Origin: Clostridiales bacterium
GTDB lineage: Bacteria; Bacillota; Clostridia; Saccharofermentanales; Saccharofermentanaceae
Reading direction: 5' to 3'
Length of the DNA: 62,431 nt
Assembly (NCBI GenBank): GCA_017509245.1
Contig: JAFWQC010000051.1
Coordinates: 1-62,431 of the forward strand
Part shown: in pieces, positions 34,080-42,923 of the stretch
Layout: each line of letters opens with the position of its first letter
How positions within the stretch are numbered: position 1 is the first letter of the stretch
Notes under the pieces: generated by a model
What the model was told of the DNA's origin: nothing
What the model saw: only the letters and a program-made list of their open reading frames with translations
The model's database searches: none
Translations under genes and position numbers: made by a program

Positions 34080-36572
34080 ATGTACGAATATATGAGTTTT
34101 GAAGAGAGCCTTGAGCGGAAGAAGATCCGCGGGCGCGTCTTGAAAACGCTTGAATTTAACAAGATCAGAGACAACGTTACGGCCAGGGCCAGGACTTCCT
34201 ACGGGCGTGAGCTTTGTATGGATATGGCTCCATGCTGTGACATGGACTATGTAAAATCAGAGCTTTCCTGCGCAAGGCAGGCTATGGATCACATCATGAG
34301 ATTCGGCATGCTTCCTTTAGGCGGCATGAGGGATCTCAAGGAATCGCTTGTTTATGCAAAGGCTGACGGCACATTGACATGCGGACAGCTTCTGGAAGTG
34401 GCATCTTTCCTAAGAGCTTCGGATGAGGTCAAAAAGGCGATCACCAAGGCGAGATCTGCCGGTGCTCCTTTTGTCGATGAGACTGAACCTGATATCTGCG
34501 CTCTTGTTGACAAAGTAGAGACATGCCAGAGTCTTCTTGAGAAGATAGAGAGTTCTATCCTCGGTCAGGATGAAGTGTCCGACAAGGCGAGCAAAGAATT
34601 GTCTTCGATTAGAAGGGAACGCAAGAATATCGCAAGCGGTATCAGGTCTTTGCTTGACCGTGTTATAACCAATCACGCCGACATGCTCCAGGAGAGCATC
34701 GTAACCTTAAGGGAGGGAAGATACTGCATTCCCGTTAAGGCTGATTTCAACGGCAGGATCGAAGGCATCGTTCACGGTGCATCGTCATCCGGCCAGACTC
34801 TGTTCATCGAGCCGATGAGCGTCGTTGAAGCGAATAACAAGATCGCCGAATTAAACTTCGCAGAGCAGGCTGAGATCCAGAGGATACTTAAGGTCTTTAC
34901 TAATGAGGTCGTATCGATAAGCGCCCTTCTCGAAAATAACATGGGTCTGGTATCCAGGCTTGATTACATTTTCGCGAGAGGCGAATACGGAGTTGAGAAT
35001 AACTGCTTCTGCCCGGATCTTAATCTGGACGGAAGGATCGATCTTAAGGGCGCAAGGCACCCGTTGATCCCCAAAGACAGCGTTGTTCCTGTCGACATCA
35101 AAGTCGGCGACAGCTACGACGCTCTTATCGTTACAGGTCCTAACACGGGCGGTAAGACAGTATCTCTTAAGACATGCGGACTGCTTGTCATGATGACCAT
35201 GGCGGGCATTCCGATCCCGACAGAGAGCGGATCTGAAGTATGCGTTTTCGACAGGGTACTGGCAGACATAGGCGACGAGCAGAGCATAGAAGAGAGCCTC
35301 TCGACGTTCTCTTCGCACATGTCCAATATCGTATTCATCCTGAAGAATATAAAGGGCAGATCACTCGTTCTGCTGGACGAGCTAGGTTCGGGCACTGATC
35401 CGGCTGAGGGCGCGGCTCTTGCGATATCCATCATCGAAGAGTTAAGAAAGAAGAACTGCATCGTCATGTCGACGACGCACTACAGAGAGCTTAAAGGCTA
35501 CGCGGAGACTACGGAAGGCGTAATGAATGCCTCCTGCGAATTCGATACGGAGACGCTGGCTCCCACGTATAAGCTCATCACGGGAAGACCGGGTTCTTCC
35601 AATGCGTTTGTTATCTCAAGCAAGCTGGGACTGGCTAAGCACATACTGGAAAACGCTAAATCCAGAATGTCTTCTGATGAATTGAACTACGAAGCTCTCA
35701 TAGCAAAGGCGGAAGCCGAGACCAAGAGAGCTACGGCTCTTGCCTCAGAGAACGACAGGCTCAACATAGAGCTCAAGGCAGAGAAGGCAAGACTTGAGGA
35801 AGAGAATGCGAAGCTCAAGCAGTCCAAGACGAAGATCTTAAATGACATGCGCGCAGAGCAGAAGAGACTCCTCCAGGAGCGCGAGGATGAATTGTCAGAA
35901 GAACTCCGCGAATTAAGGCGCAGATCCAAGGATATGGACAGGGCAGAGCGCGAGAAGGAATTAGATAAGATCAGAAGAAAGCTCAGAGCGGGGATCAGCG
36001 ACCTTGATGAAGAGGACGAAGACGCTGTTAAGACAGTCGCTTTGAGCGGTGAACCGGTAAAGGAAGTCATAAAGGGCGAATGCTATTATGTTCCTTCTCT
36101 CGGCCAGACAGGCATAGCCGAATCAGACCTTTCCAAGAGCGGTTCGGTCAATATATTGTGCGGAAGCATGAAGATCGCGGTCAAGAAGAGCCAGCTCATG
36201 ATGCCCACCAAGGCACAGCGCGATGAGTTCATGCGCGGCAAGACAAGAAATGTTCAGAAAGCCAAGGCTGTTAAGTCAAAGTCAGGCTCTGAAGATATGG
36301 GCAAGGTAAGGTTTAACGCGGCATCCTCCACAAAGGCTGAACTCATGCTTATCGGTATGACTACGGCCGAAGCCGAATCGAGCCTTGGCAAATACCTGGA
36401 AGACTGTGTTCTTGCAGGTATCAAAGAAGCAAGGATCGTTCACGGCAAGGGTACGGGAGCTTTGAGATCATGTGTTCAGGATATGCTGATCAAGGACGAC
36501 AGGGTCGAATCATTCCGCGCCGGAGCACAGGGCGAGGGAGATGCAGGTGTTACAATAGTTAAATTCAGGTAA
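34080..36572 (+). CDS. mutS2: MutS2 family ATPase/endonuclease
   Basis: An 830-residue MutS homologue lacking the mismatch-recognition domain. In Firmicutes MutS2 has been tied to suppression of recombination and to rescue of collided ribosomes. It has the core/clamp region, the ATPase domain with Walker A GPNTGGKTVSLKT (about residue 353), Walker B (LVLLDELGSGTDPAEGAALA), a long charged coiled coil (about 540-650), a KOW-like linker and a C-terminal Smr domain ending HGKGTGALRSCVQDML. The Smr motif normally LDLRG reads LMLIG (about 755-759), so the conserved Asp and Arg are gone while the HGKGTG loop is kept. The start is ATG 34080, or ATG 34092. Confidence 0.93.
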   Translation: MYEYMSFEESLERKKIRGRVLKTLEFNKIRDNVTARARTSYGRELCMDMAPCCDMDYVKSELSCARQAMDHIMRFGMLPLGGMRDLKESLVYAKADGTLTCGQLLEVASFLRASDEVKKAITKARSAGAPFVDETEPDICALVDKVETCQSLLEKIESSILGQDEVSDKASKELSSIRRERKNIASGIRSLLDRVITNHADMLQESIVTLREGRYCIPVKADFNGRIEGIVHGASSSGQTLFIEPMSVVEANNKIAELNFAEQAEIQRILKVFTNEVVSISALLENNMGLVSRLDYIFARGEYGVENNCFCPDLNLDGRIDLKGARHPLIPKDSVVPVDIKVGDSYDALIVTGPNTGGKTVSLKTCGLLVMMTMAGIPIPTESGSEVCVFDRVLADIGDEQSIEESLSTFSSHMSNIVFILKNIKGRSLVLLDELGSGTDPAEGAALAISIIEELRKKNCIVMSTTHYRELKGYAETTEGVMNASCEFDTETLAPTYKLITGRPGSSNAFVISSKLGLAKHILENAKSRMSSDELNYEALIAKAEAETKRATALASENDRLNIELKAEKARLEEENAKLKQSKTKILNDMRAEQKRLLQEREDELSEELRELRRRSKDMDRAEREKELDKIRRKLRAGISDLDEEDEDAVKTVALSGEPVKEVIKGECYYVPSLGQTGIAESDLSKSGSVNILCGSMKIAVKKSQLMMPTKAQRDEFMRGKTRNVQKAKAVKSKSGSEDMGKVRFNAASSTKAELMLIGMTTAEAESSLGKYLEDCVLAGIKEARIVHGKGTGALRSCVQDMLIKDDRVESFRAGAQGEGDAGVTIVKFR

Positions 36573-36590
36573 AGGCAGGAGTTTAAGCGT

Positions 36591-37526
36591 ATGTCAGAGA
36601 ATAACATCGAACAGGTTCAGGCGAACGTTGAGACAAATACTTCCGCGGTTAAGACAACTGCGGCTCCCGGCAGGAAAGTGCGCATAGGATACATATTCCT
36701 TGCGGTCGTTCCCGTTGCCGCACTTATTATGATCCAGTCCATATGCCAGCTGCCGTTCTTCGTAATGGCAAGCCTTGAACTGGCAGGTAACGGAGGTCTT
36801 CCTGATTCTGCTATGGACTTCACGGATCAGGTCATGAAGATCTTTACGGATAAATACGCCTTTTATTCATATCTGGCGTATGCCGCGATCGCGATCATCG
36901 TTTTCGCGATATGGTATTACAACGGCTTCGTCAAGAAAGCTCCCAAGCTGAAGCTCGGGCAGATATTCGGCTTTAAATCCATCCTTGCTGCAATAGGCAC
37001 CGTTGTAGGTCTTAACTTCTCGATCTCAGCAGGTTTTACTATAGCTTACTGGATCTTCCCTGATGTCATGGATGCATATGCGAAGCTCGTCGAGCAGGCA
37101 GGTCTCGGAAGCAATTTCCTGATAACGCTGATCTATGTGATCTTCTTAGGTCCTGTAGTCGAGGAACTCTGTGTACGCGGCCTTTGCTTCGGCTATCTCG
37201 AAAAGTCTAACATCAAGCCTTTCTTCATGATCCTCATCTCGGGAATCTTATTCGGAGTGATGCACATGAATCTCGTTCAGGGCATCTATGCTTCCATCCT
37301 CGGATTCTTCCTCGGATTCCTGAGATACAAGTACCGCTCGATCCTTATTCCTCTCTTTACGCATATCCTGTTTAATCTCATGGGAACATACGGTGACGTC
37401 GCGCTGCAGAACATCGGAATGAATGACGGATTTGTGCTGATCTTAGGCGGTCTGTCGCTCTTCGTGCTCGTATTCGTTGTCGTGCTCGTAAACGGAGACA
37501 AGAAGGCGGTCAAAGCCGCGGAGTGA
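36591..37526 (+). CDS. CPBP family intramembrane glutamic endopeptidase
   Basis: A 311-residue membrane protein with about eight helices. The family motifs are present: EELCVRGLCFGYLE (EExxxR, catalytic Glu and Arg), LISGILFGVMHMN (FxxxH) and the last motif HILFNLMG (HxxxN). Members process prenylated or other membrane proteins and in bacteria are often associated with bacteriocin self-immunity, though many have unknown roles. The N-terminal 30 residues are hydrophilic and rich in Thr/Ala. GCAGGAG precedes the ATG, 18 bases after mutS2, so it may be co-transcribed. Confidence 0.9.
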   Translation: MSENNIEQVQANVETNTSAVKTTAAPGRKVRIGYIFLAVVPVAALIMIQSICQLPFFVMASLELAGNGGLPDSAMDFTDQVMKIFTDKYAFYSYLAYAAIAIIVFAIWYYNGFVKKAPKLKLGQIFGFKSILAAIGTVVGLNFSISAGFTIAYWIFPDVMDAYAKLVEQAGLGSNFLITLIYVIFLGPVVEELCVRGLCFGYLEKSNIKPFFMILISGILFGVMHMNLVQGIYASILGFFLGFLRYKYRSILIPLFTHILFNLMGTYGDVALQNIGMNDGFVLILGGLSLFVLVFVVVLVNGDKKAVKAAE

Positions 37527-37572
37527 TCTTTTCGCGGGCGTCAAGGCCTAAGTATTTTTTTACAAGTTTTTT

Positions 37573-37581
37573 TGTTATAAT
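37573..37581 (+). promoter_or_regulatory. Extended -10 promoter of the MarR-acpP-lipid kinase operon
   Basis: TGTTATAAT is a perfect extended -10. Transcription would begin near 37588, inside the adjoining inverted repeat. Confidence 0.75.
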
Positions 37582-37582
37582 T

Positions 37583-37599
37583 ATTTTGTAAGTCAAATT
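37583..37599 (+). promoter_or_regulatory. Candidate MarR/FabT-type operator
   Basis: ATTTTG-TAAGT-CAAATT is an inverted repeat with one mismatch, placed over the expected transcription start of a MarR gene followed by an acyl carrier protein gene. It resembles the TTTGA...TCAAA site used by FabT in streptococci, most clearly in its right half. Autoregulation is inferred. Confidence 0.5.
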
Positions 37600-37616
37600 A
37601 TCGGGAGAGATCAGTC

Positions 37617-38132
37617 TTGCTTAACGAAGAAGAACAGATGTCTCAGGCCCTTGTAAGGATCTTTGAGAATGTCGTTTTAACAGAAGAGAAGTCCCTGCAG
37701 GCAGGTTATTTCAAGGATCTGTCCATTGCCGAGATGCATACTCTTACTGCGATCGGACCTTACGATGCCCGTACCATGACCAAGACAGCAGAAGACCTGG
37801 GTATCACCACGGGTACGCTGACTGTTGCAATAGACAGACTGGTCAAGAAGGGCTATGTCCACAGGGAGCGCGATAAACGTGACAAGAGGATCGTCAGGAT
37901 CAGCCTTACCCACAACGGAAAGCTTGCATGCCGTATGAACAGCAAGTTCCACAGAGTGCTCGCGAAGCATATCCTCGCGGGTTACGATGAGGCTGACAGA
38001 AAGAAGCTCCTCGATCTCGTGAATGAAGTTGATGTATATGTTGAGCAGCAGTTAAGACGCTACGATGACAGCAAAAATGTAAGGGCAACTGCTAGCCAGG
38101 TTGCAAATGATACAACCAAGGAGAAGAAATAA
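37617..38132 (+). CDS. MarR family transcriptional regulator (FabT-like)
   Basis: A 171-residue winged-helix repressor. The DNA-binding core runs DLSIAEMHTLTAIG, TMTKTAEDLGITTGTLTVAIDRLVKKGYVHRERDKRDKRIVRISLT, with the helix-turn-helix at about 60-85 and the wing DKRDKRI. A conserved acidic/aromatic C-terminal helix forms the dimer interface. It starts at TTG 37617 with GGGAGAG seven bases upstream; ATG 37638 is a possible but poorly supported alternative. The next gene is an acyl carrier protein, the arrangement of FabT, which represses fatty acid synthesis when bound to acyl-ACP. The rest of the fatty acid genes are not in this window. Confidence 0.85.
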   Translation: MLNEEEQMSQALVRIFENVVLTEEKSLQAGYFKDLSIAEMHTLTAIGPYDARTMTKTAEDLGITTGTLTVAIDRLVKKGYVHRERDKRDKRIVRISLTHNGKLACRMNSKFHRVLAKHILAGYDEADRKKLLDLVNEVDVYVEQQLRRYDDSKNVRATASQVANDTTKEKK

Positions 38133-38133
38133 G

Positions 38134-38397
38134 ATGGCAGACTCCGGTGAATTCAGAGAAAAAGTAAAAAAAGACGTTATCAGGATCATGGCTGAGACTC
38201 TGGAGATTTCTCCGGATGAGATCACTTCTGATCTGGTATTCAATTCCGATCTGCCTTTTGATTCCCTTCAGCTTTATGAATTCGTCATCGATGTTGAGGA
38301 GACCTATAATGTCCGTCTGCCGGACGAGCTCCTTGATGAGGTCAAGACCGTTGAAGATATGGTCGATGTTGTTGTAAAGCTTTCTGAAAAAGAATAA
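38134..38397 (+). CDS. Acyl carrier protein
   Basis: An 87-residue acidic protein with the ACP four-helix pattern. The phosphopantetheine serine lies in DLPFDSLQLYEFV (DSL motif), followed by EETYNVRLPDELLDEVKTVEDMVDVV. The motif is DSLQL rather than the common DSLDxVEL, so it might be a specialised carrier rather than the main fatty acid ACP. The ATG at 38134 follows AAGGAGAAG; it starts one base after the MarR stop and 14 bases before the lipid kinase. Confidence 0.9.
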   Translation: MADSGEFREKVKKDVIRIMAETLEISPDEITSDLVFNSDLPFDSLQLYEFVIDVEETYNVRLPDELLDEVKTVEDMVDVVVKLSEKE

Positions 38398-38411
38398 AAG
38401 ACGGTATTTCA

Positions 38412-39377
38412 ATGAAGAAATTATTCATCGTTAACAGCAGGGCCGAACCTAAAGTATTGGCAAGGTTCAAGGCTGCCGTCGCGGATTATTCTGCGAAATA
38501 TCCTGATGAGACGGAGATCGTCTATACGGAATTTGCAGGTCATGCGGGCGAGGCGGCACGCAATGCTGCAGGCGGGGAGGATCTGCTCGTCGTTGCCTGC
38601 GGCGGCGACGGAACGATGCATGAGGTAGCTAATTCACTTGCCCGGACAGATACTCCGATGGCTCTGATCCCGCTTGGCACCGGCAATGACTTCACGAGAT
38701 CGATAATGGATGAGAATCACAGGCACAACTGTGAAATATGTCTCAAAGACATCTATGATGAGAAATTCACGGTAAAGGCTTCTGACCTTATCAGGGTCAT
38801 CTCATATGACAAGTTCGGCAATAAAATAGAGGCGAACTCCGCGTGGTGCCTTAATGTTGCATCCATAGGCCTTGACACGGAGGTCCAGCTCAGGGCAAAG
38901 GGCAAGGTGCTGGCTCACCCCAATTCGAGTTTTGTCAGGAATACTGCATATATCTCATCTGCTTTCGGGTGTCTGTTCGGAAACAGGCATTTTGACTTCA
39001 AGTTCAATGCCTTAAGAGCTGACGGAAAGCCCAATGAGTCGGTCAAGACCAAACATACCCTGATCGCTGTCTGCAATGCTTCCTATTATGGTGACGGCTT
39101 CTGTCCGGCTCCGCAGGCGAAGATCGACGACGGCCTTATTAACTGCTGTGCAATAGACGCGGTAGGCCTTCTCAGATCTCTCTATCTGATAACCAAGTAC
39201 AAGAACGGCAAGCACGACGGATACAAGGAGATCGATAATTTCGTCACGACAGTGGTCACTGTCGAGGCAACCGGCTCCAGAGACCTGAACGGAAATTACG
39301 ACGGTGAGGACTTCTCCGGACACAAAGTTTCCTTTGAGTGCGTTCCCGGTTCCATAAAACTGGCTATTTATTCATAA
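38412..39377 (+). CDS. Diacylglycerol/lipid kinase family protein
   Basis: A 321-residue kinase of the DagK/YegS/sphingosine kinase family. The nucleotide loop GGDGTMHEVANSL and the substrate loop PLGTGNDFTRS are clear, and the C-terminal beta-sandwich domain closes with EDFSGHKVSFECVPGSIKLAIYS. In Gram-positive bacteria DgkB-type enzymes return diacylglycerol, left over from lipoteichoic acid assembly, to phosphatidic acid. Placement after a MarR regulator and an ACP supports a lipid role. No good ribosome site is visible (ACGGTATTTCA), so translation may depend on the preceding gene. Confidence 0.9.
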   Translation: MKKLFIVNSRAEPKVLARFKAAVADYSAKYPDETEIVYTEFAGHAGEAARNAAGGEDLLVVACGGDGTMHEVANSLARTDTPMALIPLGTGNDFTRSIMDENHRHNCEICLKDIYDEKFTVKASDLIRVISYDKFGNKIEANSAWCLNVASIGLDTEVQLRAKGKVLAHPNSSFVRNTAYISSAFGCLFGNRHFDFKFNALRADGKPNESVKTKHTLIAVCNASYYGDGFCPAPQAKIDDGLINCCAIDAVGLLRSLYLITKYKNGKHDGYKEIDNFVTTVVTVEATGSRDLNGNYDGEDFSGHKVSFECVPGSIKLAIYS

Positions 39378-39428
39378 AAACAGGCTAATTGCCATAGAAT
39401 TGCCGTCCTATATTACAAGTAATTTGTT

Positions 39429-39456
39429 TTGTTGTATCGCATTACTTTGATATAAT
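39429..39456 (+). promoter_or_regulatory. Promoter of the PLP enzyme-HlyD-yggS group
   Basis: TTGTTG and TATAAT are 16 bases apart, and TGA before TATAAT makes an extended -10. The ATG is at 39465, so the leader would be almost absent. Confidence 0.65.
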
Positions 39457-39464
39457 TACAAGTT

Positions 39465-40745
39465 ATGGACGACTTAGTGAGAGAAAGTATCAATAACTAC
39501 AGAAAATACGGCGTGTCTGACAAGGCCATCGAAGCAGCATGTAAGGCTGAAGAGGCTTTGAAGGATGTTTATGCGCGCATTGACGACATAGTAACTTACA
39601 ACGAACTCAAAGTCCTTGATGCATTCAGGAGCGAGAAATTCTCTGATACGCACATGGGTTCCACATCAGGCTACGGTTATGACGATGTGGGACGCGAGAA
39701 GATAGAGAATATTTTCGCGAAGGTATTCGGCGCTCAGAAAGCATATGTCAGATGGCAGATCAGCACAGGCTCACAGGCCATCTCAGCCATGCTCTATGGT
39801 GCGTTAAGACCGGGCGACATCATGCTCTCGGTCACCGGAAGACCTTACGATACTCTTATGGCCACGATTGGCCTCTCGTCCGGAAATAATGACATGTCAC
39901 TTATGTCTTATGGCATCAAGTACGAGGAAGTCGACCTGAAGGCTGACGGCACTCCCGATCTTGATGCTATAAAGGCAGCGATAAAGCCTGAGACGAAGAT
40001 GGTATTCATCCAGAAGTCCAGAGGCTATACAGGCAGAAGAGCTCTTCTTTGCGCCGATATCGAAAAGATCGCTTCTCTGGTTCATTCCATCAGGGAAGAC
40101 ATCATCGTTGCGGTTGATAACTGCTATGGTGAATTCACGGAGAAGAAAGAGCCGACAGAAGTCGGTGCTGATGTTATAGCGGGATCACTTATCAAGAACC
40201 CCGGCGGCGGTATCGCGAAGACAGGCGGTTATATTGCAGGAAGAGAAGATCTTGTTGAGAATGCCGCAAGACACCTTACGACACCCGGTCTCGGAAGTGA
40301 AGTAGGTCCCACAATGGGCGCCAATTCCATGATCGCAAGAGGCTTATTTACAGCGCCTGCCTGTGTGGGCGAATGCCTCAAGGGTGCGGTTTTCGCTGCC
40401 GAGATATTAGGCAATGAAGGTTATAAGACAAGCCCTTCTTCGACTGAGGCAAGAGGCGATATCGTTCAGACCATAGAATTCGGTGACCCCAAGATGATGG
40501 AGCAGTTCTGCTGTGCCATCCAGTCCTGTTCACCGGTCGATTCATTTGTTACTCCGGTTCCGTGGGATATGCCGGGTTATGACGACCAGGTCATAATGGC
40601 AGCCGGTGCCTTTGTTCAGGGCGCCACTACGGAACTTTCTTGCGACGGCCCTATGAAGCCGCCCTATATCGCATATATGCAGGGAAGCCTTGCAAAAGAG
40701 CAGGCCAAGTTAGCATGCATGCTGGCTGTCGGGGGTAGATCATAA
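39465..40745 (+). CDS. PLP-dependent enzyme, aluminium resistance/methionine gamma-lyase-like family
   Basis: A 426-residue protein of the family annotated as aluminium resistance proteins (YnbB type), related to cystathionine/methionine gamma-lyases. It includes the glycine-rich region THMGSTSGYGYDDVGREKIENIFAKVFG, IVAVDNCYGEFTE with the cofactor-ring Asp, and the PLP-binding lysine within AGSLIKNPGGGIAKTGGYIAG. Full-length match with no gaps. True substrate is unknown. There is little room between the predicted transcription start (about 39463) and the ATG, so translation may be leaderless or start from another upstream promoter. Its stop overlaps the next start by one base. Confidence 0.9.
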   Translation: MDDLVRESINNYRKYGVSDKAIEAACKAEEALKDVYARIDDIVTYNELKVLDAFRSEKFSDTHMGSTSGYGYDDVGREKIENIFAKVFGAQKAYVRWQISTGSQAISAMLYGALRPGDIMLSVTGRPYDTLMATIGLSSGNNDMSLMSYGIKYEEVDLKADGTPDLDAIKAAIKPETKMVFIQKSRGYTGRRALLCADIEKIASLVHSIREDIIVAVDNCYGEFTEKKEPTEVGADVIAGSLIKNPGGGIAKTGGYIAGREDLVENAARHLTTPGLGSEVGPTMGANSMIARGLFTAPACVGECLKGAVFAAEILGNEGYKTSPSSTEARGDIVQTIEFGDPKMMEQFCCAIQSCSPVDSFVTPVPWDMPGYDDQVIMAAGAFVQGATTELSCDGPMKPPYIAYMQGSLAKEQAKLACMLAVGGRS

Positions 40746-42922
40746 TGGCAGACGGAAAACAGTGGTATAACAGTCCGGAAGGTCAGCCGGCTGACAGGAA
40801 TAAGGCAAGCGGAAAGCCTGTCAGTTCAGGCAGGAGACCCGTTGTTGGTTCCGCTGCTAAAAGACCCGTTCAAGGTCAGGGCAAACCCCAGACCAAGGGA
40901 CGTCAGATGGTATCTCCGGCAAAAAAGCCTGCTAATAATCCCTTCATTGGTAAAAAGCATCCGGTCAAAGCACCTGCTGGTGCAAAGCCCGTGACAAACC
41001 GTCCCGCTGCAAAAGCTAATGAGATAAAGCAGCAGACCGTTGCTGCTGACGATGCAGTAAAGACAGAAAAGAGCATCATCCCGAGTATTGATATAAACGG
41101 CAAGCCTGTTGAGAATAAGGCAAAGCCTTCCAAGCCGCAGGGTAAGACTGCTGCAAAGAGAAGACCCATGACTGCGCAGGAAAAGGCAAGAGCCAAAGAG
41201 CAGGCAAAGATCGAAGCGCAGGCAAGACGCAAGGAAGAGGCAAGGCTTAAAGAACAGGCCAAGATAGAGAAGAACGAATTCAAGCGCAAGAATCCTTCTC
41301 AGAAGAGTGCCGAGAGCCGTGCGATAAGGAACGGTGTCCTGGGTGCGGTTGCAGTGGCGGCAGCGCTTTTCGTGCTCGTATTCGTGGTACACCACTTATA
41401 CGACTATATTGCCGAGAAACCTAATTTCTCATTTGTTACGACCGGTGCCGTTGAGCATACCATCGGAGCAAGAGCACTCATCGTAAGAGATGAGGATACG
41501 ATAAGCAGCGTTAATGAAGGCGAACTCGTAACGCAGATCACAGAGGGTTCCAGAGTCGCAAAGGGACAGGAACTCGCGATCGTCGTTCCCGAAGAGATGA
41601 GATCGGTCGTAACGGACTTAAGAAATGTCCAGTCACAGATCTCCGATGTCCAGCAGGAGCTGATCCTTGCGGGCGGCGTTGCCGAAGCTGATGTCATCTA
41701 CAGGAACTATAACAAGAATCTTTCCGCGATCCTCGACTCAGTAAGATTCGATGCGATGAGCGGCAACCTTACCAACATGCCTTCTTACAGTTCTTCGGTT
41801 AACGTCATCCTTGATGAACGTGAAGACGAGATGAGCAAGATCGATTTCGACGATGAGAGGATCGCCGTTTTAAGAAGCGATGAGAAGGTCTATGAAGCGC
41901 AGGTCGAGAAATATGCTTCTGTCATAAGCGCACACAGACCTGGCATCGTATCATTCAGACTTGACGGCAAAGAGCAGGAACTCAATTACGGAATGTTCCT
42001 TTCGATGCCCGCTTCCGAGATTAAGTCATATATCAACAATTCGGTCGGCGCCATTGCTGCTGACCTGAGCGTTGAAGCTGATACACCTGCCGTAAGGATC
42101 ACGCAGAACGAGAGCCAGTATCTTACCGTATATCTCTCATTCAATGATGCTGCGGCTTCTGACTTTGCTGTCGGAACTTACCATGACATCAACGTGCGCA
42201 CCGAAGGTATCTCCATAGATAACTGCAGAGTCGTACGATGCGAGAGCGACCAGTCGGGCATGCTCATCACATTTGAGACTACAAGATATGTCGAGGATCT
42301 TCTTGACTTGAGAACGGTCGATATCGAGATTGTCATCACTGAGACAGACGGTATGAGAGTCTCCGTACCGAGCCTTGTTAATGCAGAATATGCTCCCAAG
42401 GGCAATCCCGCTTTCTGCGTTTATCTCGCACCCGGAACCAATGTTAATGAAGGAACGTTTAATCTTGATTCCGTATTCAATATAACCATCATCCCGAAGG
42501 CGAAAACCGATGAGGCAGGCAACCTTGTCGAACAGCAGAATACATCCGTGGGAGGATGCAGTGTCATCTACACCGAGTTCCTGCCTGACGGAGGCACCAT
42601 AATCGCTTTCCAGACACCTAATGATTTTTCAAATCTTATGAAGATAGACAGACTTTATACAGAAGGTTACACGGCTTCCTTCGTCGATACCTCGACAGGA
42701 CTCGGCATGACATGTGAAAAGATCATGGTATCCGATTACTCCGGTATTGCATCCATATACACGAACAATCAGGGCTTCGTTGAAGAAGTAAGAGTAATCG
42801 TTCTGGATAATGACAGGGAATTTGCGATCATCGATCAGATCGGCAAGTCTTCTGTTCCTAATCTTGATACTGTCATCATCACTAACCCCAAGACTGTTAA
42901 GCCGGGAGACAAGGTCGATTAA
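40745..42922 (+). CDS. HlyD-like membrane protein with basic cytoplasmic tail
   Basis: A 725-residue single-pass membrane protein. Residues 1-195 are Lys/Pro/Ala/Gln-rich and likely disordered, with a charged helical stretch (EKARAKEQAKIEAQARRKEEARLKEQ). A membrane helix follows at about 197-217 (LGAVAVAAALFVLVFVV). The extracytoplasmic part begins like a periplasmic adaptor: a lipoyl-like half (ARALIVRDEDTISSVNEGELVTQITEGSRVAKGQELAIV), a helical hairpin with RNVQSQISDVQQELIL, then beta domains including GTYHDINVRTEGISIDNCRVVR. Relatives are found upstream of yggS and sepF in Clostridia, next to cell-division genes, which suggests an envelope or division role rather than efflux. No transporter is adjacent. 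Confidence 0.75.
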   Translation: MADGKQWYNSPEGQPADRNKASGKPVSSGRRPVVGSAAKRPVQGQGKPQTKGRQMVSPAKKPANNPFIGKKHPVKAPAGAKPVTNRPAAKANEIKQQTVAADDAVKTEKSIIPSIDINGKPVENKAKPSKPQGKTAAKRRPMTAQEKARAKEQAKIEAQARRKEEARLKEQAKIEKNEFKRKNPSQKSAESRAIRNGVLGAVAVAAALFVLVFVVHHLYDYIAEKPNFSFVTTGAVEHTIGARALIVRDEDTISSVNEGELVTQITEGSRVAKGQELAIVVPEEMRSVVTDLRNVQSQISDVQQELILAGGVAEADVIYRNYNKNLSAILDSVRFDAMSGNLTNMPSYSSSVNVILDEREDEMSKIDFDDERIAVLRSDEKVYEAQVEKYASVISAHRPGIVSFRLDGKEQELNYGMFLSMPASEIKSYINNSVGAIAADLSVEADTPAVRITQNESQYLTVYLSFNDAAASDFAVGTYHDINVRTEGISIDNCRVVRCESDQSGMLITFETTRYVEDLLDLRTVDIEIVITETDGMRVSVPSLVNAEYAPKGNPAFCVYLAPGTNVNEGTFNLDSVFNITIIPKAKTDEAGNLVEQQNTSVGGCSVIYTEFLPDGGTIIAFQTPNDFSNLMKIDRLYTEGYTASFVDTSTGLGMTCEKIMVSDYSGIASIYTNNQGFVEEVRVIVLDNDREFAIIDQIGKSSVPNLDTVIITNPKTVKPGDKVD

Positions 42923-42923
42923 A

